Assembly: GCA_964415365.1 (NCBI GenBank)
Contig: CAYPYW010000006.1
Coordinates: 33,146 to 97,145 of the forward strand
Length of the DNA stretch: 64,000 nt
Source: Hydromicrobium sp964415365
Lineage (GTDB): Bacteria; Actinomycetota; Humimicrobiia; Humimicrobiales; Humimicrobiaceae
Direction of reading: 5' to 3'
The translations under genes and the position numbers were made by a program. The notes beneath the pieces are model-generated. The model ran no database searches, had not been told where the DNA came from, and saw nothing but the letters and a program-made list of their open reading frames with translations. Numbering within the stretch: position 1 is the stretch's first letter; each line of letters opens with the position of its first letter. Shown one piece after another: positions 34,877-43,185 of the stretch.

Positions 34877-34947
34877 AAATGTATATCATATTTATTATAT
34901 AAGACATAAAATAAATTGACATACAATCTAATTCGTGATATACATTT
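34877..34947 (+). promoter_or_regulatory. Promoter and long inverted-repeat operator of the AbrB/PIN pair
   Basis: TTGACA at 34916-34921, 17-base spacer and TATACA at 34939-34944 form a near-consensus promoter. AAATGTATATCA (34877-34888) and TGATATACATTT (34936-34947) are perfect 12-base inverted repeats, one upstream of the -35 and one covering the -10. AbrB-type antitoxins bind such sites to repress their own operon. Confidence 0.65.
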
Positions 34948-34967
34948 TAACATAAGGAGAATTAAAA

Positions 34968-35204
34968 ATGGCAACGACAATTGTTAGTGCTAGAGGACAA
35001 ATTGTAATACCGTCAAAATTACGACGCAAATACAATATTAAAAAGGGAGTAAAGCTATATATTGAGGAAAGAGATGGAGAATTAGTGCTCAAAGCTGTTA
35101 CATCTGAATATATTCAAAAAATCTCCGGAATATTAGGAACTAAAGGAAAGCTGTCAAAACTTTTACTTAAAGAGCGGTTAGAAGATAAGGAAAGAGAGAT
35201 CTAA
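34968..35204 (+). CDS. AbrB/SpoVT-type antitoxin (VapB-like)
   Basis: 78 residues with AAGGAG well placed upstream. TTIVSARGQIVIPSKLRRKYNIKKGVKLYIEERDGELVLKAV is a swapped-hairpin AbrB domain (GQIVIPSKLRRKY and IKKGVKLYIEE). The rest is a charged tail for toxin binding. It precedes the PIN toxin by three bases and has a strong promoter with a 12-base inverted repeat. Confidence 0.82.
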   Translation: MATTIVSARGQIVIPSKLRRKYNIKKGVKLYIEERDGELVLKAVTSEYIQKISGILGTKGKLSKLLLKERLEDKEREI

Positions 35205-35207
35205 TTT

Positions 35208-35603
35208 ATGGCAAAAATTCTTGATGCACATGGTTTGATGATTTTTTTAGAAAAAGAAACGGGTTATGAGAAGGTTGAGTCTCTTTTTATCAATGCAGTG
35301 GAGAAGGACGAAAATCTGTTAATAACAACAGTTAATTATGGAGAGGTTTGCTATATTATTTTACGGGAATGCGGTCAGGAAAAATTGGAGGAAATTACAA
35401 AAACAATTCAAACCCTGCCAATTGATATTGTTAATGTTGATATACAACTTGCAAAACGGGCAGCCTATTTTAAAGCCGGTAAAAAAATATCTTACGCAGA
35501 TTGTTTTGCTGCTGCACTGGCAAAAATTCACATGGGTGAAGTTGTAACCGGAGATCAAGAATTCAAGGTTCTAGAAGATGAAGTGAATATTGTGTGGGTA
35601 TAG
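35208..35603 (+). CDS. PIN-domain toxin (VapC-like RNase)
   Basis: 131 residues. Acidic catalytic residues: KILDAHGLMIFLE (Asp at 6), TTVNYGEVCYI (Glu), ISYADCFAAALA (Asp at about 101) and VVTGDQEF (Asp at about 118). VapC toxins cut specific tRNAs or rRNA. It follows the AbrB-type antitoxin by three bases in the same operon, so this is a VapBC module. Confidence 0.82.
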   Translation: MAKILDAHGLMIFLEKETGYEKVESLFINAVEKDENLLITTVNYGEVCYIILRECGQEKLEEITKTIQTLPIDIVNVDIQLAKRAAYFKAGKKISYADCFAAALAKIHMGEVVTGDQEFKVLEDEVNIVWV

Positions 35604-35741
35604 CAATTGATCGATTAAACCAGACTCTGGCTATCTTATTCTTTCAGGTATAGTAGAGATTTTGCAAGTACGATTTTTATTATTATTTTTTCCCCGGAAA
35701 CATTCTTTATAGGTATTGATAAATAATAAGAATATGTATTA

Positions 35742-35788
35742 TTGATATGTGTGGGAATGTGGATTATAATAGCTATAATAATAGCTAT
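35742..35788 (+). promoter_or_regulatory. Promoter and direct-repeat operator of the RHH/MazF pair
   Basis: TTGATA at 35742-35747, 17-base spacer, TATAAT at 35765-35770. The 11-base repeat ATAATAGCTAT occurs at 35766-35776 and 35778-35788, on and just after the -10; the same region can be read as AATAGCTAT/ATAGCTATT inverted repeats. It is a candidate site for repression by the RHH antitoxin. Confidence 0.6.
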
Positions 35789-35801
35789 TACTGGAGGGAA
35801 A

Positions 35802-36035
35802 TTGAAGACAATTCAGATGACTCTGGATGAAAATTTAATAGAGGAAATAGACAAAGTAGTCAGAAAGCTGGGAACTACCCGGTCTGCTTTTGCACGAAAT
35901 GCTTTTAGAGCAGCTATTGATGAAATTATAGAGAAAAAAATGGAGATCAAGCATCAACAGGGTTATATTAAAGAGCCAGTAAGGTCTGGAGAATTCAGTG
36001 CATGGGAATCGGAACAAGTCTGGACTAAGGAATGA
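35802..36035 (+). CDS. Ribbon-helix-helix antitoxin, partner of MazF
   Basis: 77 residues from a TTG start at 35802 with GGAGGG four bases upstream. A longer frame reaches back to 35742, but that stretch is the promoter. MKTIQMTLDENLIEEIDKVVRK is an RHH strand and first helix, and TTRSAFARNAFRAAID follows. The C-terminal GEFSAWESEQVWTKE is an acidic, aromatic tail typical of the toxin-wrapping end of MazE-like antitoxins. Its TGA overlaps the ATG of the toxin (ATGA). Confidence 0.75.
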   Translation: MKTIQMTLDENLIEEIDKVVRKLGTTRSAFARNAFRAAIDEIIEKKMEIKHQQGYIKEPVRSGEFSAWESEQVWTKE

Positions 36036-36364
36036 AAAGGGGAGAAATCAGATGGTATAAATTCACCAGGCCGGATAAAAAACGTCCTGTGGTAATTCTT
36101 ACTAGAAATTCAATAATAGAATTTCTGGAAGAGGTTACTATAGCTCCTGTCACTTCTATTATTAGAAATATACCGTCTGAAGTTTTTTTAAGTGTAAATG
36201 ATGGAATGCCAAAAAATTGTGTTGTCAATCTCGACCATGTACAGACTGTCTCAAAGAGCAAGATTGGATCTTTGATTACAACATTAAGTTCAGAAAAAAT
36301 GTCAGAGTTACGTTCCACAATTCTCTTTGCGTTAGGGTTTAAAATGAATTATAGAAATCTATAA
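36032..36364 (+). CDS. mazF: MazF/PemK-type endoribonuclease toxin
   Basis: 110 residues. MKRGEIRWYKFTRPDKKRPVVILTRNSII is the MazF N-terminus, with the GEIRWYKF strand and KKRPVVILT. VTIAPVTSIIRNIPSEVFL and CVVNLDHVQTVSKSKIG are the remaining core strands, the last including the conserved D-Q region. The family cuts mRNA at short sequence sites. Coupled to the preceding RHH antitoxin by a four-base overlap. Confidence 0.85.
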   Translation: MKRGEIRWYKFTRPDKKRPVVILTRNSIIEFLEEVTIAPVTSIIRNIPSEVFLSVNDGMPKNCVVNLDHVQTVSKSKIGSLITTLSSEKMSELRSTILFALGFKMNYRNL

Positions 36365-36390
36365 AGCCTGAGGCTTGTTTAAGTAAAGGT

Positions 36391-37281
36391 ATGTCGGATT
36401 TAGGAGAAAGTAACAAAGTTAAAGATTTAACTATCAGCATTGTAAGCTACAACAGCCTGAATTTTTTGAAGGAGTGCCTGGATTCTATATTAAGAAATCC
36501 CCCAGCATTAGATTACGAAATTATAGTTGTCGATAATGCTTCCAATGATGGTACTGTTGAATTTGTAAAAAAGAATTATCCGGAAGTAGCCCTGATATCA
36601 AATAATAGAAATATTGGATTTGCGGCAGCTAATAATAAGTCCATAGAAAAATCTCATTCAAAATATGTGCTTCTGATAAATAGTGATTGCAGGGTTTATG
36701 AAAAATCCCTGGATAGTCTGGTAGAATTCATGAAAAAAAATCCTAAAATAGGGATTGCAGGGCCGAAAATAGTAAACAGCGACGGGACCATTCAACTGTC
36801 CTGCAGAAGGTTTCCTTCTCTACTCAATGCTGCTGCTCATACCATACTGGCAGATATCTTTCCTGGTAATCCTTTTTCAAAGAAATACAAACTTGCCGAC
36901 ATTTGCAGAGATAATCCTTTTAGAGTGGACTGGGTTTCAGGATCCTGTGTGATTATAAGAAAAGAAGCTTTGGAGGATACGGGAGTTCTTGATGAAAAAT
37001 ATTTTATGTACGTTGAAGATCTGGATATTTGTTATAGGATGTGGCAGGAGAATTGGGAAGTGTATTACTATCCTCAGGCTGAAATAATGCATCATATTGC
37101 AGGGAGCAGCGGTGGTGGAAAAATAAAATCAAGTTTTAGAATGCAAAAAAGTGTATTTTATTTTTTCTGGAAAAATTACAGGAAAAACTGGAGAATCATC
37201 CTGATACCATTGCTGGTGCTGGTTCTTGGATTCAGGTTATTTCTTTCTGTCGTGAAAAATTTCTTTTCAAAAAGAAAATAA
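36391..37281 (+). CDS. Family 2 glycosyltransferase (WbbL-like)
   Basis: 296 residues. DLTISIVSYNSLNFLKECLDSI, VVDNASNDGTVEFVKKNYP (about 46), NIGFAAANNKSI (about 74), LINSDCRVYEKSLDSL (about 96) and the ED-type MYVEDLDICYRMWQ (about 210) give a rhamnosyltransferase-like GT-A enzyme. The C-terminus holds a membrane-associated stretch (ILIPLLVLVLGFRLFL). It resembles the enzyme at 23944-24906 and precedes the GDP-sugar genes, so GDP-mannose or GDP-D-rhamnose are likely donors. Confidence 0.8.
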   Translation: MSDLGESNKVKDLTISIVSYNSLNFLKECLDSILRNPPALDYEIIVVDNASNDGTVEFVKKNYPEVALISNNRNIGFAAANNKSIEKSHSKYVLLINSDCRVYEKSLDSLVEFMKKNPKIGIAGPKIVNSDGTIQLSCRRFPSLLNAAAHTILADIFPGNPFSKKYKLADICRDNPFRVDWVSGSCVIIRKEALEDTGVLDEKYFMYVEDLDICYRMWQENWEVYYYPQAEIMHHIAGSSGGGKIKSSFRMQKSVFYFFWKNYRKNWRIILIPLLVLVLGFRLFLSVVKNFFSKRK

Positions 37282-37426
37282 TACAATTTTAAAAGTACAG
37301 TTAAAGAGCGGTCTCACCCATTTTTAAAAATTTTTAGCAAGATTTAGTAAGTTTGGATTTTTTATATTTAAGATTTTATATTAAAATAATCACTAAATTA
37401 GAATTAGTAACCCAGGAGAACGAATC

Positions 37427-38386
37427 ATTTTAAGAATTTTGATAACAGGCGTTGCAGGATTTGCCGGCAAACATCTTGTTACATATTTAACTAAAGAAGA
37501 TAATCACAGAATTCTGGGAATTGACCTGAATGCTAAAAATTTTAATTTAGGTGATTTCCCTAAAGGAATAGAGCTTGCAGAGGTAGATTTAACTGATAGG
37601 CAGAAAATTCTTAATATTATCGAGAAGTTTAAACCTGATCATGTATATCATCTTGCTGCTCAAAGCTCAGTTAGTTATTCCTGGGAAAAACCTATAGAAA
37701 CTTTCAGGATTAATGTTTTTGGAGGAATAAATATTTTAGAGGGCCTTAAAACTTTTTGCCCGGGATGCAAGATTCTTGTGGCATGCACTGCTGAAGAATA
37801 TGGAGAAACAGACGGCGAAGATAAGGCAGTCAATGAAGATTTCAGGGTTTATCCTCAAAATCCATATGCCATAAGCAAATCAGCTCTGGATTTTTTTTCT
37901 TCTGTTTATTATAGTGCATACAAACTTCCGGTATTTATAAGCAGGGCGTTTAATCATATCGGGCCGGGTCAGTCTGAGAGATTTGTATGTTCGGATTTTG
38001 CCAGGCAGATAGCATTAATAGATAACGGCAAACAGGAACCAGTGATATGGGTTGGAAACATCGAATCCCAGAGGGATTTCCTGGATGTAAGAGACGCAGT
38101 GAAAGCATATAATTATATAATAAACAAAGGGTGTGCAGGCCAGGTTTATAATGTCTGTTCAGGGAAGAAACGAAAGATCTCAGATTTGCTTGATATGCTT
38201 ATATCATTAAGTAAGAGATCGGATATCAAGGTGAAAATCGACCGGAACAAGTTCAGAGCAATTGACGTTAAGTTAATGTACGGAGATAATAGTAAATTGA
38301 AAACTCATACCGGCTGGGCTCCAGAGTATTCCATTGAAACATCACTTGAGGATACACTCGATTACTGGAGAGAGAAAACCGGTTAA
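37427..38386 (+). CDS. rmd: GDP-4-keto-6-deoxy-D-mannose reductase, giving GDP-D-rhamnose
   Basis: 319 residues as drawn. NAD(P)-binding ITGVAGFAGKHL, HLAAQSSVSYSW, TAEEYGET and the catalytic YAISKSALD (YxxxK) give an extended SDR enzyme; AFNHIGPGQSERFVCSDFARQIA is the Rmd signature (ends GPGQSERFVCSDFARQIA). The first ordinary start is TTG at 37439, but it cuts the first Rossmann strand to MITG. The frame continues upstream as ILRILITG and AGGAGA at 37414-37419 sits correctly for an ATT at 37427, so I draw it there. The product pathway is GDP-mannose, then Gmd, then Rmd. Confidence 0.8.
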   Translation: MLRILITGVAGFAGKHLVTYLTKEDNHRILGIDLNAKNFNLGDFPKGIELAEVDLTDRQKILNIIEKFKPDHVYHLAAQSSVSYSWEKPIETFRINVFGGINILEGLKTFCPGCKILVACTAEEYGETDGEDKAVNEDFRVYPQNPYAISKSALDFFSSVYYSAYKLPVFISRAFNHIGPGQSERFVCSDFARQIALIDNGKQEPVIWVGNIESQRDFLDVRDAVKAYNYIINKGCAGQVYNVCSGKKRKISDLLDMLISLSKRSDIKVKIDRNKFRAIDVKLMYGDNSKLKTHTGWAPEYSIETSLEDTLDYWREKTG

Positions 38387-38417
38387 AAATCTAAATTGAA
38401 GATAAAAAGGAGCTAGA

Positions 38418-39536
38418 TTGAAAGCAGTAATATTAGCTGGTGGAGAGGGAACGAGGTTACGTCCGATCACCTTTTTAAATCCGAAGCCAATGCTTCCACT
38501 TATAAACAAGCCTTTTATGGAAAATTTTGTTTTATGGCTTAAATCTCATAAAATCAAAGATATAATTTTTTCCACTGGTTACCTTCCGGAAGTTTTCAGA
38601 AATTATTTTGGGGATGGCAGCAGGTTTGGAGTAAAGTTTACCTATGTTGAGGAAAAAGAACCGCTGGACACCTGTGGAGGAGTAAAAAATGTGGAGGAAT
38701 ATTTAGGTGACAATAGTTTTATGGTATTTAATGGTGATATTCTTTCTTCACTTGATCTGACTGATATGATAGCTTTCCATAAGAAAAAAAAGGCGGATAT
38801 AACTATATCCTTGGCTTGTGTTGAAGATCCCACATCTTACGGCCTGGTGCCTGTTGATGAAGAGGGTAGAGTTATACAATTTCTCGAGAAACCGAAGCAA
38901 GAAGAAGTAGTTAGCACCAATTTGATTAACGCCGGGGTATATATTATAGGACCGCATATTATGAGACTGGTACCAGGAGGTAAAGAGTACTCCTTCGAGA
39001 GGGAGCTTTTCCCTGAGGTTCTGGATAAAGGATATAGAGTTTTTGGTTATGTTTCTGATTATTACTGGCTTGATGTTGGGACACCCCGAAAGTATCTAAT
39101 GGCTCACTGGGATGTTTTATATAAAAAAGTAAATTTTAAATTTCCCTATAAAGAAGTGATGGAAAACATATATATAGGAAAAGATACAAAATATTTAAAA
39201 AGTAATTTTGTTTCCGGGCCAGTAGTTATTGGTGAAAAAACAAAGATAGAAAAAAACGCTAAAATAATGCCTCTTACAGTAATCGGGGATGGATGCCATA
39301 TATCAGAAGGAACCGAGATATCGGAAAGTATAATTTTTAATAATTGTAAAATTGGGGAAAAATGTCTTATAAAAAAGGCAATAATTTCGAATAATGTGAA
39401 CATTGGCGATAATGTGGTAATTGAAGATTATTCTGTGGTTGGTGATAACAGCAGGATAGAAAAAAACAACGTATTAAAAAACAGTATCAGGATTAATATA
39501 AATTCTAATATTACACCGGGGCAGATTGCTTTTTAG
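38418..39536 (+). CDS. Mannose-1-phosphate guanylyltransferase-type nucleotidyltransferase
   Basis: 372 residues from a TTG start with AAGGAG six bases upstream. MKAVILAGGEGTRLRPIT is the nucleotide-binding loop; FNGDILSSLDL gives the Asp of the metal site, and GYVSDYYWLDVGTPRKYL the sugar site. Residues from about 240 form a left-handed beta-helix (ISESIIFNNCKIGEKCLI). This arrangement suits GDP-mannose pyrophosphorylases, although other NDP-sugar synthases look alike. It lies between rmd and gmd, which supports GDP-mannose as product. Similar to the enzyme at 45544-46680. Confidence 0.75.
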   Translation: MKAVILAGGEGTRLRPITFLNPKPMLPLINKPFMENFVLWLKSHKIKDIIFSTGYLPEVFRNYFGDGSRFGVKFTYVEEKEPLDTCGGVKNVEEYLGDNSFMVFNGDILSSLDLTDMIAFHKKKKADITISLACVEDPTSYGLVPVDEEGRVIQFLEKPKQEEVVSTNLINAGVYIIGPHIMRLVPGGKEYSFERELFPEVLDKGYRVFGYVSDYYWLDVGTPRKYLMAHWDVLYKKVNFKFPYKEVMENIYIGKDTKYLKSNFVSGPVVIGEKTKIEKNAKIMPLTVIGDGCHISEGTEISESIIFNNCKIGEKCLIKKAIISNNVNIGDNVVIEDYSVVGDNSRIEKNNVLKNSIRININSNITPGQIAF

Positions 39537-39578
39537 ATCAGGAAGTGGCTGATAAATTTTTTTAAAATGGGGGGAGAT

Positions 39579-40547
39579 ATGATAGTAAAAGCGCTAATAA
39601 CAGGAATTACCGGTCAAGATGGTTCTTATCTGGCTGAATTTTTATTGGATAAGGGTTATGAAGTTTGGGGGATGGTTAGGCGCTCATCGGTAGAGAATTT
39701 CAATAGGATAGAACACATAAGGGATAGGCTGAAATTTGTCCAGGCCGATCTACTGGATCAGTTATCTATAATAGATGCCATAAAGGAATCCTGTCCCGAT
39801 GAGATATATAATCTTGGTGCTATGTCATTTGTACCTACATCCTGGAAACAACCCGTACTTACCGGTGAATTTACAGGGCTGGGAGTAACTAGGATGCTGG
39901 AAGCAGTTAGACACATGAACAAGAATATAAAGTTTTACCAGGCTTCCAGTTCAGAGATGTTTGGAAAGGTAAGGGAGATTCCCCAGAATGAGAAGACCCC
40001 ATTTTATCCCCGCAGCCCTTATGGTGTGGCAAAAGCTTACGGTCATTACATGACTGTAAATTACAGGGAAAGCTATGATATGTTTGCCTGCAGTGGTATA
40101 CTTTTTAATCACGAATCACCCAGGAGAGGCCTGGAATTTGTTACCAAAAAAATTACTTTCGGAGCGGCGAAAATAAAACTGGGATTAGCGGACAGCCTCT
40201 GTCTGGGTAATTTGGATGCGAAAAGGGACTGGGGGTATGCAGAAGATTATGTTGAAGCAATGTGGTTAATGCTCCAGCAGGACAAAGCGGAAGATTATGT
40301 TATAAGCACAGGAGAGACGCATTCGGTAAGAGATTGGGTAGAAGCTTCTTTCCAGTATCTGGATCTTGACTGGGAAAAGTATGTAAGAGTCGATAAGAGA
40401 TTTATTCGGCCTGCTGATGTGGATCTTCTGGTAGGAGACTGCTCTAAAGCCAAAGAAAAGCTCGGCTGGAAACCTAAGATTGGTTTTAAAGAACTGGTGA
40501 AGATTATGGTTGAATTTGATTATAATTATTTGAAAAAACTAATGTAA
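39579..40547 (+). CDS. gmd: GDP-mannose 4,6-dehydratase
   Basis: 322 residues. KALITGITGQDGSYLAEFLL (NADP loop), SSEMFGKVREIPQNEKTPFYPRSPYGVAKAYGH (active-site Tyr and Lys in SPYGVAKAYG) and LFNHESPRRGLEFVTKKI are diagnostic for Gmd. It removes water from GDP-mannose to give the 4-keto-6-deoxy sugar used by Rmd. The frame also reads back to an ATG at 39567 (adding MGGD), but the G-rich run before the ATG at 39579 serves as its ribosome binding site, so I use 39579. Confidence 0.9.
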   Translation: MIVKALITGITGQDGSYLAEFLLDKGYEVWGMVRRSSVENFNRIEHIRDRLKFVQADLLDQLSIIDAIKESCPDEIYNLGAMSFVPTSWKQPVLTGEFTGLGVTRMLEAVRHMNKNIKFYQASSSEMFGKVREIPQNEKTPFYPRSPYGVAKAYGHYMTVNYRESYDMFACSGILFNHESPRRGLEFVTKKITFGAAKIKLGLADSLCLGNLDAKRDWGYAEDYVEAMWLMLQQDKAEDYVISTGETHSVRDWVEASFQYLDLDWEKYVRVDKRFIRPADVDLLVGDCSKAKEKLGWKPKIGFKELVKIMVEFDYNYLKKLM

Positions 40548-40577
40548 TATTTTGACTAATTAAGGGAGTTATATTTG

Positions 40578-42023
40578 ATGGAAGAAACAATTATAAAATT
40601 TGGAACTGATGGCTGGAGGGGGATAATAGCTGACCAATTCACTTTTAAAGGTGTAAAAATTGTTACCCAGGGGGTTAGTAATTATCTCCTTAAAAAAGTG
40701 GGAAATAACCGGAAACCATGTGTGGTATTGGGATATGATACCAGGTTTCTTTCCGGGAAATTTGCTGAAGCGGCAGCAGAAGTTTTGGAGCTTAATGGAA
40801 TAAGTGCTTACTTTTCTGACAGAATTATATCTACGCCGATTCTTTCCAATGCTGTGGTTGGAAAAAAAGCTGATCTGGGTATTATGATTACCGCCAGTCA
40901 TAATCCTTATTATTATAATGGTTATAAAATCAAAGGTCCTTTTGGCGGTTCAGCTACTATGGATATAATAGGTGAAATTGAAAAAGAAGTCGGTGAAGTA
41001 TTAAAAAATACCTCGAAGTACAGGGAGTTTTTATATCCGGAGAGCAGAAGAGATGGCAGTATCAGAAAAGTTGATTTTTTATCCAGCTATCAGGAGAATG
41101 TTCTGAGTCAGATAAATAAGGATATAATAAAGAGTTTTAATTTTGGTTTGTTGATTGAACCGATGTACGGTGCAACTCAGGGTATATTTAAGAATATTCT
41201 TGAGACATTCAACCCTGCAAATCTTACTGAAATACATTCAATTTTAAATCCTGCTTTTGGAGGTATAAATCCTGAGCCTATTGGAGATAATCTTGCTGAA
41301 GCCAGGGATATCCTTAAGAGTGAAAAATGCAAGATGGCTATTTGTCTCGATGGTGACGGTGACAGAATAGCAGCTCTTGGAGAGGATGGCAACTATATCA
41401 GCTCGCATCATCTTTATGCTATAGTGTTATGGCATTTGGCCCGCATAAAGAAAATGAAAGGTAAGGTAGTAAAATCTGTAAATCTTTCCTCTATAGTAGA
41501 TAAAATATGTGCTAAATATAATCTGGAACTCATTACTACTCCTGTAGGATTTAAATATATAGCAGAAGAAATTCTAAGAGGTGGGGTTATCATGGGCGGT
41601 GAAGAAAGCGGAGGCTTATGGGCAGGAGGAAACTTGCCGGAAAGAGATGGCATACTGATGAGTCTGAGACTTCTGGAGATAGTATGCAGTATGGATATGA
41701 CCATAAACCAGATCTTGGAAGAAATTTATAATGAATTTGGATACTTTGTCTTTGACCGGATTGACTATAAGATTGATTTACAACAGAAAGAAAATTTGAA
41801 GTCCGTTCTGGAGAGAGGTATCCCTGATGTTCTAAAGAAAGCTGGTGCCGGAAAAGTTATCACCATAGATGGTTACAAATATATTATGGAAGACGGCAGC
41901 TGGTTAATGATAAGGCTATCCGGGACTGAAGCAGTGGTAAGATTATATACGGAAGGTGGAAGTGACAAAAGGATAAGTTATCTTCAGGAGCTGGGGAAAG
42001 AAGTTATCAGAGGAGCTTTTTAA
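40578..42023 (+). CDS. Phosphoglucomutase/phosphomannomutase
   Basis: 481 residues. The alpha-D-phosphohexomutase motifs are complete: FGTDGWRGIIADQFT at the N-terminus, the phosphoserine loop ITASHNPYYYNGYK (about 109), the metal loop CLDGDGDRIAAL (about 258), the sugar-specificity loop MGGEESGG (about 345) and IRLSGTEAVVRLY (about 448). It interconverts hexose 6- and 1-phosphates, here most likely mannose 6- and 1-phosphate. GGGAG is upstream of TTG 40575 and ATG 40578; ATG is preferred. Confidence 0.88.
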   Translation: MEETIIKFGTDGWRGIIADQFTFKGVKIVTQGVSNYLLKKVGNNRKPCVVLGYDTRFLSGKFAEAAAEVLELNGISAYFSDRIISTPILSNAVVGKKADLGIMITASHNPYYYNGYKIKGPFGGSATMDIIGEIEKEVGEVLKNTSKYREFLYPESRRDGSIRKVDFLSSYQENVLSQINKDIIKSFNFGLLIEPMYGATQGIFKNILETFNPANLTEIHSILNPAFGGINPEPIGDNLAEARDILKSEKCKMAICLDGDGDRIAALGEDGNYISSHHLYAIVLWHLARIKKMKGKVVKSVNLSSIVDKICAKYNLELITTPVGFKYIAEEILRGGVIMGGEESGGLWAGGNLPERDGILMSLRLLEIVCSMDMTINQILEEIYNEFGYFVFDRIDYKIDLQQKENLKSVLERGIPDVLKKAGAGKVITIDGYKYIMEDGSWLMIRLSGTEAVVRLYTEGGSDKRISYLQELGKEVIRGAF

Positions 42024-42079
42024 AGATAGGATGTTTGCAGGAAATAATATCTAAGGAAGTTTAAAGAAAGGTATCTATT

Positions 42080-43150
42080 ATGAATGTTTTGGACGATCTG
42101 GATAGGATTAAAGAAATTGATAAAGAAGGAATGCTTGAGATTGAAGAAAATTTTTACTTACAGCTGCTGGAATCCAGGGAGATTGCCAGTAAAGTTAAAT
42201 GGGAAAAAATAAAAGGGAAAGATTTTAGTGGGATTGCTTTTCTGGGCATGGGAGGATCTGGATTCGTTGGAGATATTATCAAAGCTCTGGTGAAAGATGA
42301 CATTGACGTACCGGTTGAGATAGTGAAAGGATATAATCTGCCTTCTTTTATAAAAGACAGTTGGCTGGTAGTTTCCGTAAGTTACTCCGGTAATACTGAA
42401 GAAACAATATCTGCAACCGGTCAGGCAATGGATCGGGGGTGCGAAGTTCTTATTGTTTGTTCGGGTGGCAAATTGGAAAACACTGCCAGAAACAATGACA
42501 AAGTCATAATAAAAGTACCGGCAGGAATGCAGCCCAGAGGTGCTATCGGATATTTGTTCTTTTCCACTTATCTTGCATTGGGTTATCTTAATATAGTAAA
42601 TATACCTTCCCGGGATATAGAAGAGGCTTTGGATTTGATAAAAGAGAAGGCCAATTTATATAGGAGGGAAGTTAGCAGTGATAAGAATCCTGCAAAGAAA
42701 CTGGCTTTAAAGATTTCAAATAATTTACCAATAGTATACGGAACAGAGGGACTGTTGGCTGCAATTGCCTACAGATTAAAGTGTGAACTTAATGAAAATT
42801 CAAAGACTCCCTGCTGGTGGAACGAGTTTCCGGAATTGAATCATAATGAAACTGTTGGTTGGGAAAGGCTAAAAGAAACCACCAGGAAATTTATACTCCT
42901 GGTTTTGAGAGAAAAGGAGGAGGGAATAAGAATAAAGACTCGCATTGAAGTAACTTTGAATCTTATCAGGGAAAATGTAAGCGAAATTGTAGAAATACCG
43001 GTAGAGGGAAAATCAAAACTGGCGAATGCATTATCAACTATGTATCTTGGGGATATAACCAGTGTATATCTTGCACTATTGGCTGGCATTAACCCCAGTC
43101 CGGTTGAGAAAATACAGTTGCTAAAAGCCGAACTTTCGAAATTGAGTTGA
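42080..43150 (+). CDS. SIS-domain phosphoglucose/phosphomannose isomerase
   Basis: 356 residues. FLGMGGSGFVGDI (about 55) is the phosphosugar SIS loop, and VVSVSYSGNTEETISA (about 96) the second. The C-terminal half has CELNENSKTPCWWNEFPELNHNETVGW, parts of which (NEFPELNHNETVGW) carry the family's catalytic Glu and His. Enzymes of this group interconvert fructose 6-phosphate with glucose 6- and mannose 6-phosphate. It sits between the mutase and ahcY, and provides the entry step to GDP-mannose. Confidence 0.85.
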   Translation: MNVLDDLDRIKEIDKEGMLEIEENFYLQLLESREIASKVKWEKIKGKDFSGIAFLGMGGSGFVGDIIKALVKDDIDVPVEIVKGYNLPSFIKDSWLVVSVSYSGNTEETISATGQAMDRGCEVLIVCSGGKLENTARNNDKVIIKVPAGMQPRGAIGYLFFSTYLALGYLNIVNIPSRDIEEALDLIKEKANLYRREVSSDKNPAKKLALKISNNLPIVYGTEGLLAAIAYRLKCELNENSKTPCWWNEFPELNHNETVGWERLKETTRKFILLVLREKEEGIRIKTRIEVTLNLIRENVSEIVEIPVEGKSKLANALSTMYLGDITSVYLALLAGINPSPVEKIQLLKAELSKLS

Positions 43151-43185
43151 AAGTAAGTGACAAAAGTTTAGAAAGGAAGATTTTA

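Noticed and set aside
35742..35801. A TTG start 60 bases upstream for the RHH antitoxin
   Set aside because: These bases form the promoter (TTGATA-N17-TATAAT) and the operator repeats, and GGAGGG is next to the shorter TTG start.
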